Under the pieces are notes generated by a model. It searched no databases. It saw nothing but the letters and a program-made list of their open reading frames with translations, and had not been told where the DNA came from. Shown here piece after piece: positions 35,369-46,300 of a DNA stretch of 59,269 nt (position 1 is the first letter of the stretch; each line of letters starts with the position of its first letter). Both the position numbers and the translations under genes were made by a program. The stretch lies in the NCBI GenBank assembly GCA_902800305.1, contig CADCDP010000024.1, positions 1 to 59,269 on the forward strand. Direction: 5' to 3'. The DNA is from an uncultured Bacteroidales bacterium (lineage in GTDB: Bacteria; Bacteroidota; Bacteroidia; Bacteroidales; Bacteroidaceae).

Positions 35369-36493
35369 TCATTGGAAATCCTCCAGAAATGCCCCCACCA
35401 CATAGTCGGCAATGTCGTACTTGGCATCGCCCTGAGGGGCAAAACGCTCGCTGAAATCGGAGACGGAGAAGACGGCAATATCACGCATGGAGTGAAGCAA
35501 GGCTGTCCAATCATCTATGGCATCGCGATCGGGAAAGACCATCACCTGACGACCTCGCAAGCACTCCATCATCGACCGTTTCAGCATCGACTTGTTGCCT
35601 GTGGCCAACCAGAGATATTCGGGTTGCACTGCCGCACCGATGAGGGCGTTCTTGGGCGACTCGACCAGTGCCACAACCTGTGTGGTGTATCGACGCAGGA
35701 GATGCTCACCAAAGAGACACTCATTGTCGAACCGTGCATCTTCGGGCACCACACCCTCACGCGCCAACGTCGTGCCCAACCAGTAGCAACATTGCTTGTC
35801 ACTGTGGGCAAAACGGGGTGAATGGGGGTCGGAGTCGTAGTGCTGCACCTTCACATTCCGCACCCTACCCTCCACATCGATGCTAGGGAAGAGCACACAA
35901 TCCTCATGCCGCCCATTGTCATAGCACCCCAAAAGATACTCCTCGGTGAGATGCTCCACCAGGTGACGGTCGAACATCTGGAGGAGGCAGCGGCAAAAGG
36001 AATTTTCCACCGAGAGATGGGAGTGCAGCCACGAGAGGGGGATGTAGGTGGGAGAAGTGAGGGAGGTGGAGAGGGTGATGGGCGAGGTGAGAGAGGTGGC
36101 AGAGGTGGGAGGGATGGGGGTGATGGAGCGAATGGGCTTGGTGGGCTTGGTGGGACGACCATGCTCATCCTGTCCCTCTCCCCCACTCTTCTCTCTCGCT
36201 CCGTTCACGCCATAGAAGTCCTTCTCCAGCTGCTCGCACGCCTCCCAAAACGCCACACCGTCACGCGCCATCACATAGTCTATCACACTGCCGCCACGCC
36301 CACAAGCGAAGCAGTGACAGTGGTATTTTCCATCCGTCTCGTAGAGCGTGAGCGAAGGGTGTTTATCCTCATGCCACGGACAATGGGTCACCCATCGGAT
36401 TCCCGACTTGCGAAGCCGACCGCCTCGGTACTCCACCACCCTGCTGATGGGGATGGCACGAAGCTTATCCATATCAAATCGTTTCTTTTCCAT
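35369..36493 (-). CDS. CHC2-zinc-finger/Toprim primase-like protein
   Basis: A 374-residue DNA-primase-like protein. The N-terminal CHC2 zinc finger has Cys38-x2-His41 and Cys61-x2-Cys64 (HCPWHEDKHPS, CHCFACGRGGS). Residues about 100-140 are a low-complexity Thr/Pro/Ser linker made of short repeats (PTKPTKPI, SLTSPITLSTSLTSP). A DUF6371/Toprim-like C-terminal half follows (TTQVVALVESPKNALIGAA, then VMVFPDRDAIDDW with the acidic pair). This type primes replication of plasmids, phages and satellites. It works with the SF3 helicase encoded upstream at 37014. The start is ATG 36493, immediately next to the G/T tract. Confidence 0.85.
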   Translation of the reverse strand: MEKKRFDMDKLRAIPISRVVEYRGGRLRKSGIRWVTHCPWHEDKHPSLTLYETDGKYHCHCFACGRGGSVIDYVMARDGVAFWEACEQLEKDFYGVNGAREKSGGEGQDEHGRPTKPTKPIRSITPIPPTSATSLTSPITLSTSLTSPTYIPLSWLHSHLSVENSFCRCLLQMFDRHLVEHLTEEYLLGCYDNGRHEDCVLFPSIDVEGRVRNVKVQHYDSDPHSPRFAHSDKQCCYWLGTTLAREGVVPEDARFDNECLFGEHLLRRYTTQVVALVESPKNALIGAAVQPEYLWLATGNKSMLKRSMMECLRGRQVMVFPDRDAIDDWTALLHSMRDIAVFSVSDFSERFAPQGDAKYDIADYVVGAFLEDFQ

Positions 36494-36735
36494 CGTTTTT
36501 TTACTATTTTGGGGTGTTTTTGGGGGTTATTTGGGTGTTTTTAGGCCCTTTTTAGGGTGTTTTAGGGGGTTTTTAGGGTGTTTTTTGACCATTTTTAGGG
36601 GTTTTTAGGGGGTTTTTAGGGTGTTTTTTGACCATTTTGGGGGTGTTTTAGGGGTATTTTTACCCCCTTTTTGGGGTGATTTTGGGGCATTTTCAGGGAG
36701 TTTAGGGGTGTTTTTAGGGAGTTTTAAGGGAGTTC
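36494..36735. repeat. G+T-rich telomere-like tract upstream of the primase gene
   Basis: About 240 bp are almost pure G and T on the plus strand, built of repeated TTTTTAGGG(G) words. A 31-bp block is repeated exactly at 36565-36595 and 36608-36638 (GGGGGTTTTTAGGGTG plus TTTTTTGACCATTTT). Many runs of three to five G could form quadruplexes. It is the 5' region of the primase gene (C/A-rich in its transcript). No ORF is credible here. Confidence 0.85.
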
Positions 36736-36790
36736 TCGAGGGAGTACTCCCGTCCACATCTCACTGTTTTACAACTACTTACAGACATTT

Positions 36791-36876
36791 CAGGGAGTTT
36801 AGGGAGGTATTTTCAAAAAATACCTCAAAAAAATTTTCTTACCCTATTTATAGAAAAGACCTCCCTAAACTCCCTG
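36791..36876. repeat. 18-bp perfect inverted repeat with nested hairpin
   Basis: CAGGGAGTTTAGGGAGGT (36791-36808) and its exact complement ACCTCCCTAAACTCCCTG (36859-36876). A nested hairpin AGGTATTTT/AAAATACCT sits at the inner left. The flank to 37013 has more ACTCCCTTA-type direct repeats. The words resemble those of the GTCTAAGGAGT family. It could be a replication-origin element or a terminator for the helicase gene. Confidence 0.75.
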
Positions 36877-37013
36877 CGGATAGGCTTAGACCGTTCATTT
36901 TCAGAGGTTTGAGTGGAGGGAGAACTCCCTTAAAACCTCCCTTAGAACTCCCTTAACCTCCCTTAAACTCCCTAAGACTGCATAGGGTTTCCTAAGCCTC
37001 CATAGACACTCCC

Positions 37014-38471
37014 CTACTGCAGCGTCAAGCCGAATGCCCTCTGGTGGTTGCGCTTGAAAGAAGGAACATTCAGATCCTTCAACCGCTGATAAAATGTCAG
37101 GAGGTTGACGGTGTGACGCACCCCGCAATCTTCGCAGAAACTCCTGTATTCCTTATACAACGTAGAGCCTAACACCTCCCCTCCCCTGCGACAGCATTCT
37201 GTCACAAACAAATGGACAAAATCTGACTCCACACGATACTTCTGCAACTCATCGTTACACACCTGGCACTGAGAGAGCCGCTGACGACGCAACAAGCCCG
37301 GCAAGCCCTGCAAAAACCAGTTCAAGATGCCTGGCAACTGCCCCTTCAGTTTCGCTGCCAATGCAGGATCGGCCTCGTCGGGCTTGATGACCGCATCGAA
37401 CGGCAGAATCTTCAGGCGACGGAAAAACGCATCCGTCTTCTCTGCCTGAGGCAACTCATTCATCGCAGCAATCATGTAGCCATAATCCGTCGTCTCGCGC
37501 TTGTTCTGATAGAGCGACTTCACCACCACCGGCTCATGCGACGTGAGGCACTTCATCGTCGTCATGTTCCATTTTTGGCCACTCTCACTGCTCAGATTCA
37601 GCAACTTGTGTTCGAATCTCAGCAATGCGTTGGGGTCTTCCGTCAGTTCGTCCAGCGAAATCTTCGACACATTCTCTGCCCCAGCCAGGGCACCTATCAC
37701 CTCCAGCAAGACACTCTTGCCGTTGGCACCACTACCCAACAGAATCAGCATCACCTGCAACGTCACAGCACCGCCCACCAGCGCATTCGCCACATACTCC
37801 TTCAGCACCATCTGACATTCCACATCAGGCAGCACACGATTGATAAAGTCCTGAAACAAAGGCGACTCCGCCTTCTCGTCGTAAGCAAACGGAAGACAGT
37901 TCAGCAGACAGTCCTCTTGCCTGTGCTCGCGCAAGCGGGGTTTCCCCTCGGCATCCACCTCCAGGGTGCCGTTCTGCAGGTTCAGCCAAGCCACACCCTC
38001 CGGCTTCGACCGACTCCACGACTTTGCCAAATGTGCCATCACATTGTGATAGACATCCGCCATAAACTTCGCACGGCTCAGCTTTCCCTGCGGCAACCCC
38101 ATCCGTCTGCAACACTCCTTCACCAGCTCACAAAACTTCGAGTTCTCCACCTTGCACCAGTGGGTGCCCACATACATGAAGATCTCCTGATTCGTGCTCA
38201 GTTCCGGCAGATACCCCGGCACTCGCAGGCACCCCAGAGACACACGCTCTATCTCCGCATTGATGAGCGGCATCATATCATCAATTTTCAGATTGCCAAC
38301 ACTCGAAAACATGGGTATCGGCTTCACCCGCTCTTTCATCACCTCCATCAGCTCCCGCTGCAAATCCACGGACGAAGCCTTTTTCAGCAGCTCTTTCTTC
38401 TGCTTCTTCAGCTCGTCGGCCAACGACTGAATGCGTCCCTGACCACCTTTTTTTGTTGTTGATTTTTTCAT
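37014..38471 (-). CDS. SF3-type primase-helicase (phage/plasmid P4-like)
   Basis: A 485-residue D5/P4-type superfamily 3 helicase. The Walker A motif GSGANGKS is at residues 246-253, preceded by VMLILL. Walker B and motif C follow around NLSSESGQKW and YGYMIAAMNELPQ, and the arginine-finger region is FFRRLKILPFD. A D5-N-like domain (NLQNGTLEVDAEGKPRL) precedes the ATPase and a small winged-helix-like C-terminus follows. The start MKKSTTKKGGQGR at 38471 gives a basic N-terminus; a longer frame adds 24 unlikely hydrophobic residues. It loads with the CHC2/Toprim protein at 35369, as in satellite and plasmid replication. Confidence 0.85.
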   Translation of the reverse strand: MKKSTTKKGGQGRIQSLADELKKQKKELLKKASSVDLQRELMEVMKERVKPIPMFSSVGNLKIDDMMPLINAEIERVSLGCLRVPGYLPELSTNQEIFMYVGTHWCKVENSKFCELVKECCRRMGLPQGKLSRAKFMADVYHNVMAHLAKSWSRSKPEGVAWLNLQNGTLEVDAEGKPRLREHRQEDCLLNCLPFAYDEKAESPLFQDFINRVLPDVECQMVLKEYVANALVGGAVTLQVMLILLGSGANGKSVLLEVIGALAGAENVSKISLDELTEDPNALLRFEHKLLNLSSESGQKWNMTTMKCLTSHEPVVVKSLYQNKRETTDYGYMIAAMNELPQAEKTDAFFRRLKILPFDAVIKPDEADPALAAKLKGQLPGILNWFLQGLPGLLRRQRLSQCQVCNDELQKYRVESDFVHLFVTECCRRGGEVLGSTLYKEYRSFCEDCGVRHTVNLLTFYQRLKDLNVPSFKRNHQRAFGLTLQ

Positions 38472-38705
38472 AACGACTATTATTTTAATAACTATACATA
38501 AATAAAATAATAGTTCCATGCTTCGTTTTTCCCAGAGAGTCAAGAGAATCAGTTTCCGTTCCCAACTTCAACCCGCCTTTCCGTCCCTCCTAAAAGCAGC
38601 CCCGAGAGCCACCCTATTCAGTCACCTAAAAACTTCTTCTTACCTTGAGTATCATCCGTCCTTTCAATCCCTTCACGCATCGCACATACGATATGGAACA
38701 GATTG

Positions 38706-38735
38706 CAAATTTAATGATTTTTTTCGAAATATCAA
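38706..38735 (-). promoter_or_regulatory. Promoter of the SF3 helicase gene
   Basis: The minus strand has TAAATTTG (38706-38713) and TTG (38733-38735) spaced 19 bp, a good Bacteroidota match about 235 bp before the start. The 38472-38705 stretch has no credible gene. Further left of the IS fragment, CCACGACCAACA is directly repeated (38813-38824, 38839-38850). Confidence 0.5.
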
Positions 38736-38909
38736 TGCTATTTCATAGAAAAAATGAGATTTTCCTAAAAATATTAACATCCCACGCCCAAAACACCACC
38801 ATTTTGTAAAGACCACGACCAACACACAACAGCAAAGTCCACGACCAACATTCAGCACTGGCTGCACACCCTCACCAGCCTGACGAGCATCCCCTCGCGA
38901 GCTTGACGG

Positions 38910-39214
38910 GCACAAGCTCACGTCCTCGACGCAGTCGCCGTCACAGAAGTAGACGCTTGACAGCGAACCCGCAATCTCGCTGTACTGATAGCCGTATGAC
39001 GTACACCGGAGACCCAGCACTTTGTCGATAACGGGGCCGACGTAACGGGAAAAAAGCTCTCTTACGTGAAATATTCCTCCAAAAGGAGTGATTTTCTCAG
39101 ATTTTATGCTTACCTTTGCCATGTCATTGATGATTTTGCTTGTCTTTAACGCGACACTAAGGTAAGTGAAAAATCTGACATGACAAAATCCCGGGCAACT
39201 TTTTGTTGCCCAGG
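38910..39214 (-). mobile_element. Truncated IS1380-family element (transposase N-terminus only)
   Basis: From ATG 39122 the minus strand encodes MAKVSIKSEKITPFGGIF, then LGLRCTSYGYQYSEI and SVYFCDGDCVEDV, the conserved first 70 residues of Bacteroidota IS1380 transposases. After that the match stops and the catalytic part is absent. A hairpin (CCCGGGCAAC against GTTGCCCAGG, 39190-39214, one mismatch) lies upstream and is probably the element's outer end. The element is inactive. Confidence 0.7.
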
Positions 39215-39299
39215 AACTTGTAAAAAAGGTTAAATTAAAGTGCTGCGGAATATAGGATAAATATATGACTGAAGTGCTGTGTAATATTAGGAATAGACA

Positions 39300-39473
39300 A
39301 TGAAAAGAAACTACGACAAACCTAAGACCTTTATCCACCTGCTGGAACCGTTCCATCTACTTAACAGCAGTCTGGAGGGGAACGACGGTATCCACGTGAA
39401 CATGTCCGGCTATCGGAGAGGCTCCAGTTATCTTGAAGATGAAGATGACGAAGAAGATGACGGTTGGAAGTAA
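39300..39473 (+). CDS. Small protein upstream of the fimbrillin-like gene
   Basis: A 57-residue protein starting MKRNYDKPKTFIHLLEP and ending in a Glu/Asp-rich tail (YLEDEDDEEDDGWK). Short acidic-tailed peptides of this MK-x-Y-x-x-P start type are frequent before surface-protein genes in Prevotella; their role is not known. Its stop is in the same frame as the next gene, whose coding-like sequence resumes 15 codons later. Confidence 0.5.
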   Translation: MKRNYDKPKTFIHLLEPFHLLNSSLEGNDGIHVNMSGYRRGSSYLEDEDDEEDDGWK

Positions 39474-39560
39474 GTATCAACAATTTTACAACATTATGCG
39501 ACAGATAAGAAAAAATCCGACGATGACACGGCGACACCGGAAGACGGCAACCAACGAAGC

Positions 39561-40325
39561 ATGAGGCAACTCACCATTACCCGTGCGTCATCAGGTATGA
39601 GGAAGGCAAAAATTGATCCAACATCGCTCGAGGCAGCATGGCAGACAACAGACCGGCCGACGTATGTCAACTTGAGTGCTTTGTCATCTAACAACCTGTA
39701 TCACGGTGCTCTCACACCAACAGGTGCAGGCATCTCCACTACGCTGACTGGCAATGTCTATTGTTCCAATGGCGATGACATAGCTGTCATCTTTCCCAAA
39801 GCGACACCCGTGAAGCCCGCAGGAGAAGGAGGCTATTTCACCATAGACTTGAGCGGACAGAAGGGAACGCTGGACGACATCGGTGCGCATTACCATTATG
39901 CCTATGGCGTGGCGTCTGGCATATCGGTGAGAGACAATATCGCCTCAGGCACCATTGACGAGATGAAGAGCCTGCTCTCTCTATGCCGGTTCACGTTCAC
40001 CCATGGCGGCAGTCCTGTCAATGTCAAGTCGGTGCAGATAAGTTGGGGAGATACTGGTACGGCAGGGTATCCTAATACAGGAACCGCGTCACTCGCCGCC
40101 ACCGTAGACGTCCATGCTAAAAGCGGTACACCCGTCGGGCAACCGCTCACCATCATGCTTGACGAACCGACCGGGGATGGAGTCGTCTATGTCGCCTTGT
40201 TCCCATGCGACGATAGGCTCACTTTCCATTTTACCGTGAGTGACGGCACAAACACCTACACAGCTACGAAGACCGCCAAGATGCTGGAAGGAAAATATTA
40301 TGAAGTAGAAGTAGCATTAGAATAA
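39561..40325 (+). CDS. Fimbrillin-like protein lacking its signal peptide
   Basis: A 254-residue fimbrillin-family-like protein. A TITRASSGMRKA start is followed by beta-rich sequence and the typical ending AKMLEGKYYEVEVALE. The first usable start is ATG 39561. The same frame upstream encodes KKSDDDTATPEDGNQRS, which looks like the region after a lipobox Cys, but no signal peptide or start codon precedes it. The export signal seems to have been lost, perhaps when the IS1380 piece or the small ORF arrived. If translated it would stay in the cytoplasm. The giant gene begins 6 bp later, so the two form a unit. Confidence 0.6.
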   Translation: MRQLTITRASSGMRKAKIDPTSLEAAWQTTDRPTYVNLSALSSNNLYHGALTPTGAGISTTLTGNVYCSNGDDIAVIFPKATPVKPAGEGGYFTIDLSGQKGTLDDIGAHYHYAYGVASGISVRDNIASGTIDEMKSLLSLCRFTFTHGGSPVNVKSVQISWGDTGTAGYPNTGTASLAATVDVHAKSGTPVGQPLTIMLDEPTGDGVVYVALFPCDDRLTFHFTVSDGTNTYTATKTAKMLEGKYYEVEVALE

Positions 40326-40331
40326 TCAACC

Positions 40332-43300
40332 ATGAAAGCCAAATCATTCAACCATTTGCAGCAGAGGCTGGCGCTTGTGGCCATCATGCTGCTTGGAGCA
40401 TCCAACATGCTCGCCCAGGAATATATCACCGACGTGATGACCATAGGCGCCAAGAAAGGCAAGGGCACTGCCCTGAAGGAAGAATACAGAAACAAAGGAT
40501 GGACCGTCTGCGACCGAGACCTCAACTCGGGAGCCGGTGGCTGGGATGTATATATAGCCTACAAGACCAGCAGCCACGCAGACCCTGAAAAGGGCTATAT
40601 CACAGACATCTGCACATCAAACAAATGGGTCGATAAATTCACTTTTGAAAATCGAATATACCAGAGGGCCTTATCCAACTCTGGTTTCAACGGCGACCTG
40701 AACAGGGATGCCAGTGGCTCCGACATTCTTGTCTTTTTCACCCGCGACCACCACAATCTACATTCTTACGGCAGTGAAAACCGTGTGATGACAGCCCTAA
40801 CGACAACTTCTAAAGCAGATGACTCCGACCCTAATACGGCTGTCGTATCCTGGCGCAACTCCAATCACAGCGGTGCTTGCGATATGAACACGGGGGCTGG
40901 TGGCGCCGACATCTTCATCCAGCAGCATTTCACCACGCAGAAACTGGAGTGGAAGGGAAAGCCGACCTTCGCGACAAACCTCACCTTCAACGGCTGGCCT
41001 CAAAGCCTGTTAGTCTCCAACCAGTGGAATGACAACTTCGGCACGCCGACCTACCGGGTCAACGGCGACAAGTGGACTACCACGGTGCCCGAAGCCACCG
41101 AGGTAGGCAACTACACCATCGATGTCTATCTCTCCGGTACCGGCTTTGCCAACAACAGCGATACCATCAGCGGCACAGCCACCATCAACCCGCCCATCGC
41201 CAAGGCCAACAGCCTCAACGGCGTGTTCAACCAGGCCGACAAGAAGGTGTACCTGTCGTGGAACGCACCTTCCATACCCGGCAACTACACCGATTTCCAG
41301 TGGGTGCTCTACCGCGACGGCAAGAAGATTGCCGAACTCGCCCCCAGCGTGCGCACCTATTCCGACGACGGCTTCACCAACGAGGCCAACCCGGTCTACG
41401 ACCTCTACTATGTATCGAAATTCTGGGATGTGACAACAAAGCGCGACGACACGAAGGCTTCGGTCACGGTGAGCACCGTGCGCACAGTGCCTGTGAACGG
41501 CGTCGAGGTGGAAACGCTGAACGACCGCATCATATTCCGCTGGACCTCAGATGCTTATCCCGTAGGCTTCGGCAACAAGTTCCGCATCTTCGTGGGCGAT
41601 GAGGAAGCACCCATCTATGTCCTCACTCCAGCCGATATGCAGAACTCCTTCCGTTGGGAGCACCGCACCACCGACGCACACTCCAACCGCCAGAACAAGG
41701 TCGACCCCGAGGGATTCCCCTATACCGAGGAGCCGCTAAACGCCTGCGACCCACAAGACTACCGCATCGAGGGCGTCATTGGCGACAAGGTGCTCAACAC
41801 ATATGAAATCGACTCGAAGGCCATAGGCGATGCCACCCTGTTCTACGACCTCGATGCCACGAAAGGCGTGCACGAGGGCATCGTGAAACTGTCGTGGCAC
41901 GTCAACAGGCAAGGCTCCGACCTACCCAAGACCTACATCGTGGAACGACGCCAGGCAGAACAGGAAGGAGAGGCATGGACAATGCTGACACGCATTTCGA
42001 ACACGGACGATTACCTGACCTACGATGACCAGACGGCTCTGCCCGGCCTCTTCTACGATTATCGTGTGACCATTGAAGACAAGTGCTCCGACGGTGCCGT
42101 CATCAGCAACCAGCAGACCACCATCGGCTTCGCCAAGATGAGCGGAACCGTCACCGGCCGCATCGCCTTCGGCTCGTCGGGAACTGCAGTGCAGGGCGTA
42201 GAGGTGGTGATGAGGAAAAACAGTTCGGGAGACATCGACACCGACCAGTTCCACTCCATATACTTCACCGACGTCAATGGTGGCGTAATGTGGCAATACC
42301 CCTCCGACGACTATGCCCCGGAACAGTTCTCCTCCGCCGACTTCTCCATCCAGATGTGGCTGCGCCCCGAAGAGTTCAATGAGGGCACGGTAGTGGACTT
42401 CGGCAATGGGGTTGGGCTTCGCATGACAGCCGACGGACGACTGGCCTTCAACGACGGCACCGCCACCCATCCGTTCGACGGCGTCACACTCCTGAAAGAT
42501 GTCTACAACCACGTGGTGCTCACCCGCAGCGGTCAGACAATCACCTGCCATGTGCTGAACATCGGCGAATCCGATGTTGAACCCACCGTGCATTCCGCCA
42601 CCCTCGACAAAATCAACGCACAATGGCCCATGACAGGAGCCAAGCAGTTAGAACTGGGGCACTTCAAGGGTATGGTCGATGAGTTCCGCCTTTGGACGAA
42701 GTGCCTTACAGAGGCCGAAATCCTGGAGAACTTCGACCACCTGCTGGTGGGCAACGAGACGCAACTCGAGACTTACTGGACATTCGACGAGGGCCTGCGC
42801 ACACAGTTCTTCGATTATTCACGCAACAACACCTCCTATCACCATCATCACGGCAGCGTGGGCAGTAATGCCAAACCCTCCACCGTTACGCCCACCTCGC
42901 TGGCCTTGAAGGCCAAGACCGACGCCAACGGCAACTACGTCATCCAGGGCATACCATTCAGCGGCGAGGGAACCACCTACTCCGTCGTTCCCATGTATGG
43001 CATCCACGAGTTCAACCCCAACCGCATGCTGCTCTTCTTCAACAACAAGTCGCTCGTACACAACAACACCGACTTCGAAGACGTGTCGTCGTTCATCATG
43101 AGCGGCCACATCCACTATGCCGGCACCGACGTGCCTGCCGACAGCGTGCAGTTGTACATCGACGGCATCGTGCAGACCAAGGACGGTGCCGTGGTGCAGA
43201 CCGATGCTAACGGCTACTACGAACTGTCCGTACCCATCGGCAGGCATTTCGTTGAGGCCAGGCGCTCGGGACACACATTCGTCGAAAGCGGACGGTATCC

Positions 43301-46300
43301 CACGCAAGGTACATTCCACTTCGACCGACGTGTACAGCACGACTTCATCGATTCTACCCTGGTCAACTTCGTCGGACGAGTGGGTGGGGGCGAGCGCAAC
43401 GACACGCTAGCCGTGGGCTTCGCTGCCTCGAAGAACAATATCGGAATAGCCACCATCCAACTGGCAATCAACAACGAGTCGCTCTCACTCAATACCAGCG
43501 ATGTCGAGCGCACCTGGGCCAGCGACACCACAAGCATCAACAGCAGTGCATGGACGGGTACGAAATACGATGCGAAGTACATCTTCATACGCACCGACTC
43601 TCTCACGGGAGAGTTCTCGGCACTACTGCCCCCGCTGAGGTACAAGATAAAGAGCATCGGCATCGACAACAATCCCGATATTGCATTCTTGTCGCTGCCC
43701 GAAATCAACCTCACCAACTGCTTGCAGGAGTACACCGACGAAATACTGCCCGAAGACAGGGCACCCAGCCTCCTCATCGGCCCCGACAAATACAAGTATA
43801 ACACTAAGAAAATCTTCACCTACTGGGCACTCCCGCAAATCGATGTCACTGAGAAGGTCAACGGAGATACAGGAGCTTACGGAATGCAGGAACTGCTTGA
43901 CTATCCCATCGGCACCACCGACGCGCCCGAAACGGTAACCATCAGTGACATCTGGAAACAGGAAGCCGACGGCACCATCAGTTACCTGCTGGGTTATCCG
44001 CTCTACAAGAAGGGCGCCACGGTGAACTACGAACTCTTCGGCTATGAGAAGTACACCAACATTGACGGCGATGAACCCGTCGACGACATCATACCGATGC
44101 ACGACCAGGTGATTACGATAACCAATGAGATGGGAGAGGACCAGAAGGTAATCTATAAGGTCGACGACCCGACTACCGGATATCAGGTGGGCCAGGTCTA
44201 TGACCTGGAGTCAAACACGGTCACGCTCGATGCCAACGGAAAGGTATCCTACAAATGGGGGGTCGGTCTGCCCAACATCATTTCACCCTTCAGCCGCAAC
44301 GTCAGCATCATCCTTGAGCGCAATGACCGCACCTACGTGCCCTTCTCGCTCAATGCCATTGTGCTCGGCGACCTGCCCGAGGGAAACAACTTCGTCACAC
44401 GTGGCCCTGACCTGGTGCAGTTCGTGCTACGCGACCCGCCAGGTGCCAAGTCTAGCACTACGCTGAAGCGTGCCGTCGTCAATGGGACCACTGAGTTTAG
44501 TTCCGACATGGCTGTCGGCGACCATAAGTTGGTGTTCCAGAATTTGGTAGGAGAGGACTTTGAAGCTGGCGCTGGATGGGGTTTTATAACCATTCATCAT
44601 TCTAAGACCTATGACGAAACTACTCTTGGCACACATGCCACTTGGCGTAGTGGAGACTCCGACGAGACGGCGTGGACGACAACATATACACAGGCCATCT
44701 CCACCGGTTCGGCATGGCCGTATGTGGGCAGTGCCGGCGACGTGTTCGTAGGAACGGCCACCAACATCCTGACGGGTAAGACACGCAACCTCTGCATCGT
44801 CAGGAACAGCGAGGGCAAATACATGCTCAGCGTGGAGGATGCCCTCTCGTTGGGGCAGGAAGTGACAACGACATTCAACTACTCTGCCTACGAACTGGAG
44901 AACGTGATGATTCCAAAGTGGAAAGACCAGCGTCTGGCTTACCTGATTGAGGTGCCCGATTCGGTCACGGCACGAAACTTTGTGAACAACGGAAAGAATT
45001 CCCTTTATGTCACATGGGTGGGAAAGAACCTGGACACTGAGTATGAGAAAGATGTGAACTACTTTGTCATTCCCCCGAAAGTGGTTAATGAGAATGAAAT
45101 GGACAGCGTGGGGTGGTGTACCCAGCAAATCAAGAGTTGGCAGAATGTTCTCGCCGACAATGAGGAGAACAAGGTGAATGCCATGAGGTCGCGTACTTCC
45201 AACATTGCTGAGCCGTGGAACGGCTGGGAGAACTTCTCCATCGATGGTGGTTCCACCCGCTCTTACTCAGTGAGCCAGGAAACCTCCACCGTTCATAAGA
45301 GTCAAACGACCTGGTACATGGGCGCCATTCTGACCGAAGAATTTGCCTTCAAAATCGCTAACTTTGCGTCATGGGGAGTCCACACAACAATAGCCAACGA
45401 AGTGGGCCGCGAACAAAGTGATATTGATGGCGAAATCCATAAGAACTCCATGGAATGGGACTACGTGCTGAATGAGGGCAACCCCGACACCGACCTTTCC
45501 ATCGACAAGTATCCGTCGGGCCTGGCCGGTTACAGCGACGTGTTCTCGCTCTTCGGCGGACAGACCTACAACCCGTATGAAGGCAAGGAGTATTCCAAAT
45601 GGTTTGAGCCTGGCCAGCACGTGCTGAGCAACGGCTCGGAACAGATGGAGCAGCCCGACATACGCATCAGCACCGACGGGGTGAACAGCGCCAAGGAGGC
45701 CACGCTCACCGATGTTCCCGCAGGACAGACCGGACAGTTCACGCTGTTCCTCAGCAACAAGAATAATGCCAACCGCCACTACGACCCCATCTTCCAATTC
45801 ATGGTGCCCGACACATACAACCAAAAGGGACTGAGAATACAGATGGACGGCAAGCCGCTCAGTAGCGGACAAAACATACTGGTGCCGCAAGGAGAGACCG
45901 TGCAGAAAGTCATCCTCGTGAGCCAGACCGACCAGGGCGTCCTCGACTACGACAGCGTCAGCATCCGGCTGGCATCGAGATACCAGCCCATAGAAATCAA
46001 CGACGAGGTGATACTTCACGTGCACTTCAATCCCGGTTCGAGTCCCATCGATCTGCTCGTCAGCGAACCGGTGTTCAATATTGAGACCATGGACCGCACC
46101 CATGGACGCCTGGAGATGAGGCTCACCAACTTCGACCGGCAGTTCCGAGGCATGAAGAAGCTCGGGGTGGAGTACCGCTACGAAGGCTCTACCTCATGGG
46201 CACAGCCCGCAGAGTTGCAATTCGTGGTCAACGAAGCCGACAGCACCACCCTCGGCGGCAAACCGCTGCCCGCCGAGGGCGACCTGCGCCTGTCGTTCGA

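Noticed and set aside
36494..36956. Phe/Gly/Leu-rich frames in the G/T tract
   Set aside because: Repeats of TTTTTAGGG translate to FLG-type low complexity in every frame; no evidence of a protein.
38520..39356. A 227-codon minus-strand frame taken as one gene
   Set aside because: Only the part from 39122 to about 38910 resembles a protein (IS1380 N-terminus); the flanks are out-of-frame sequence.
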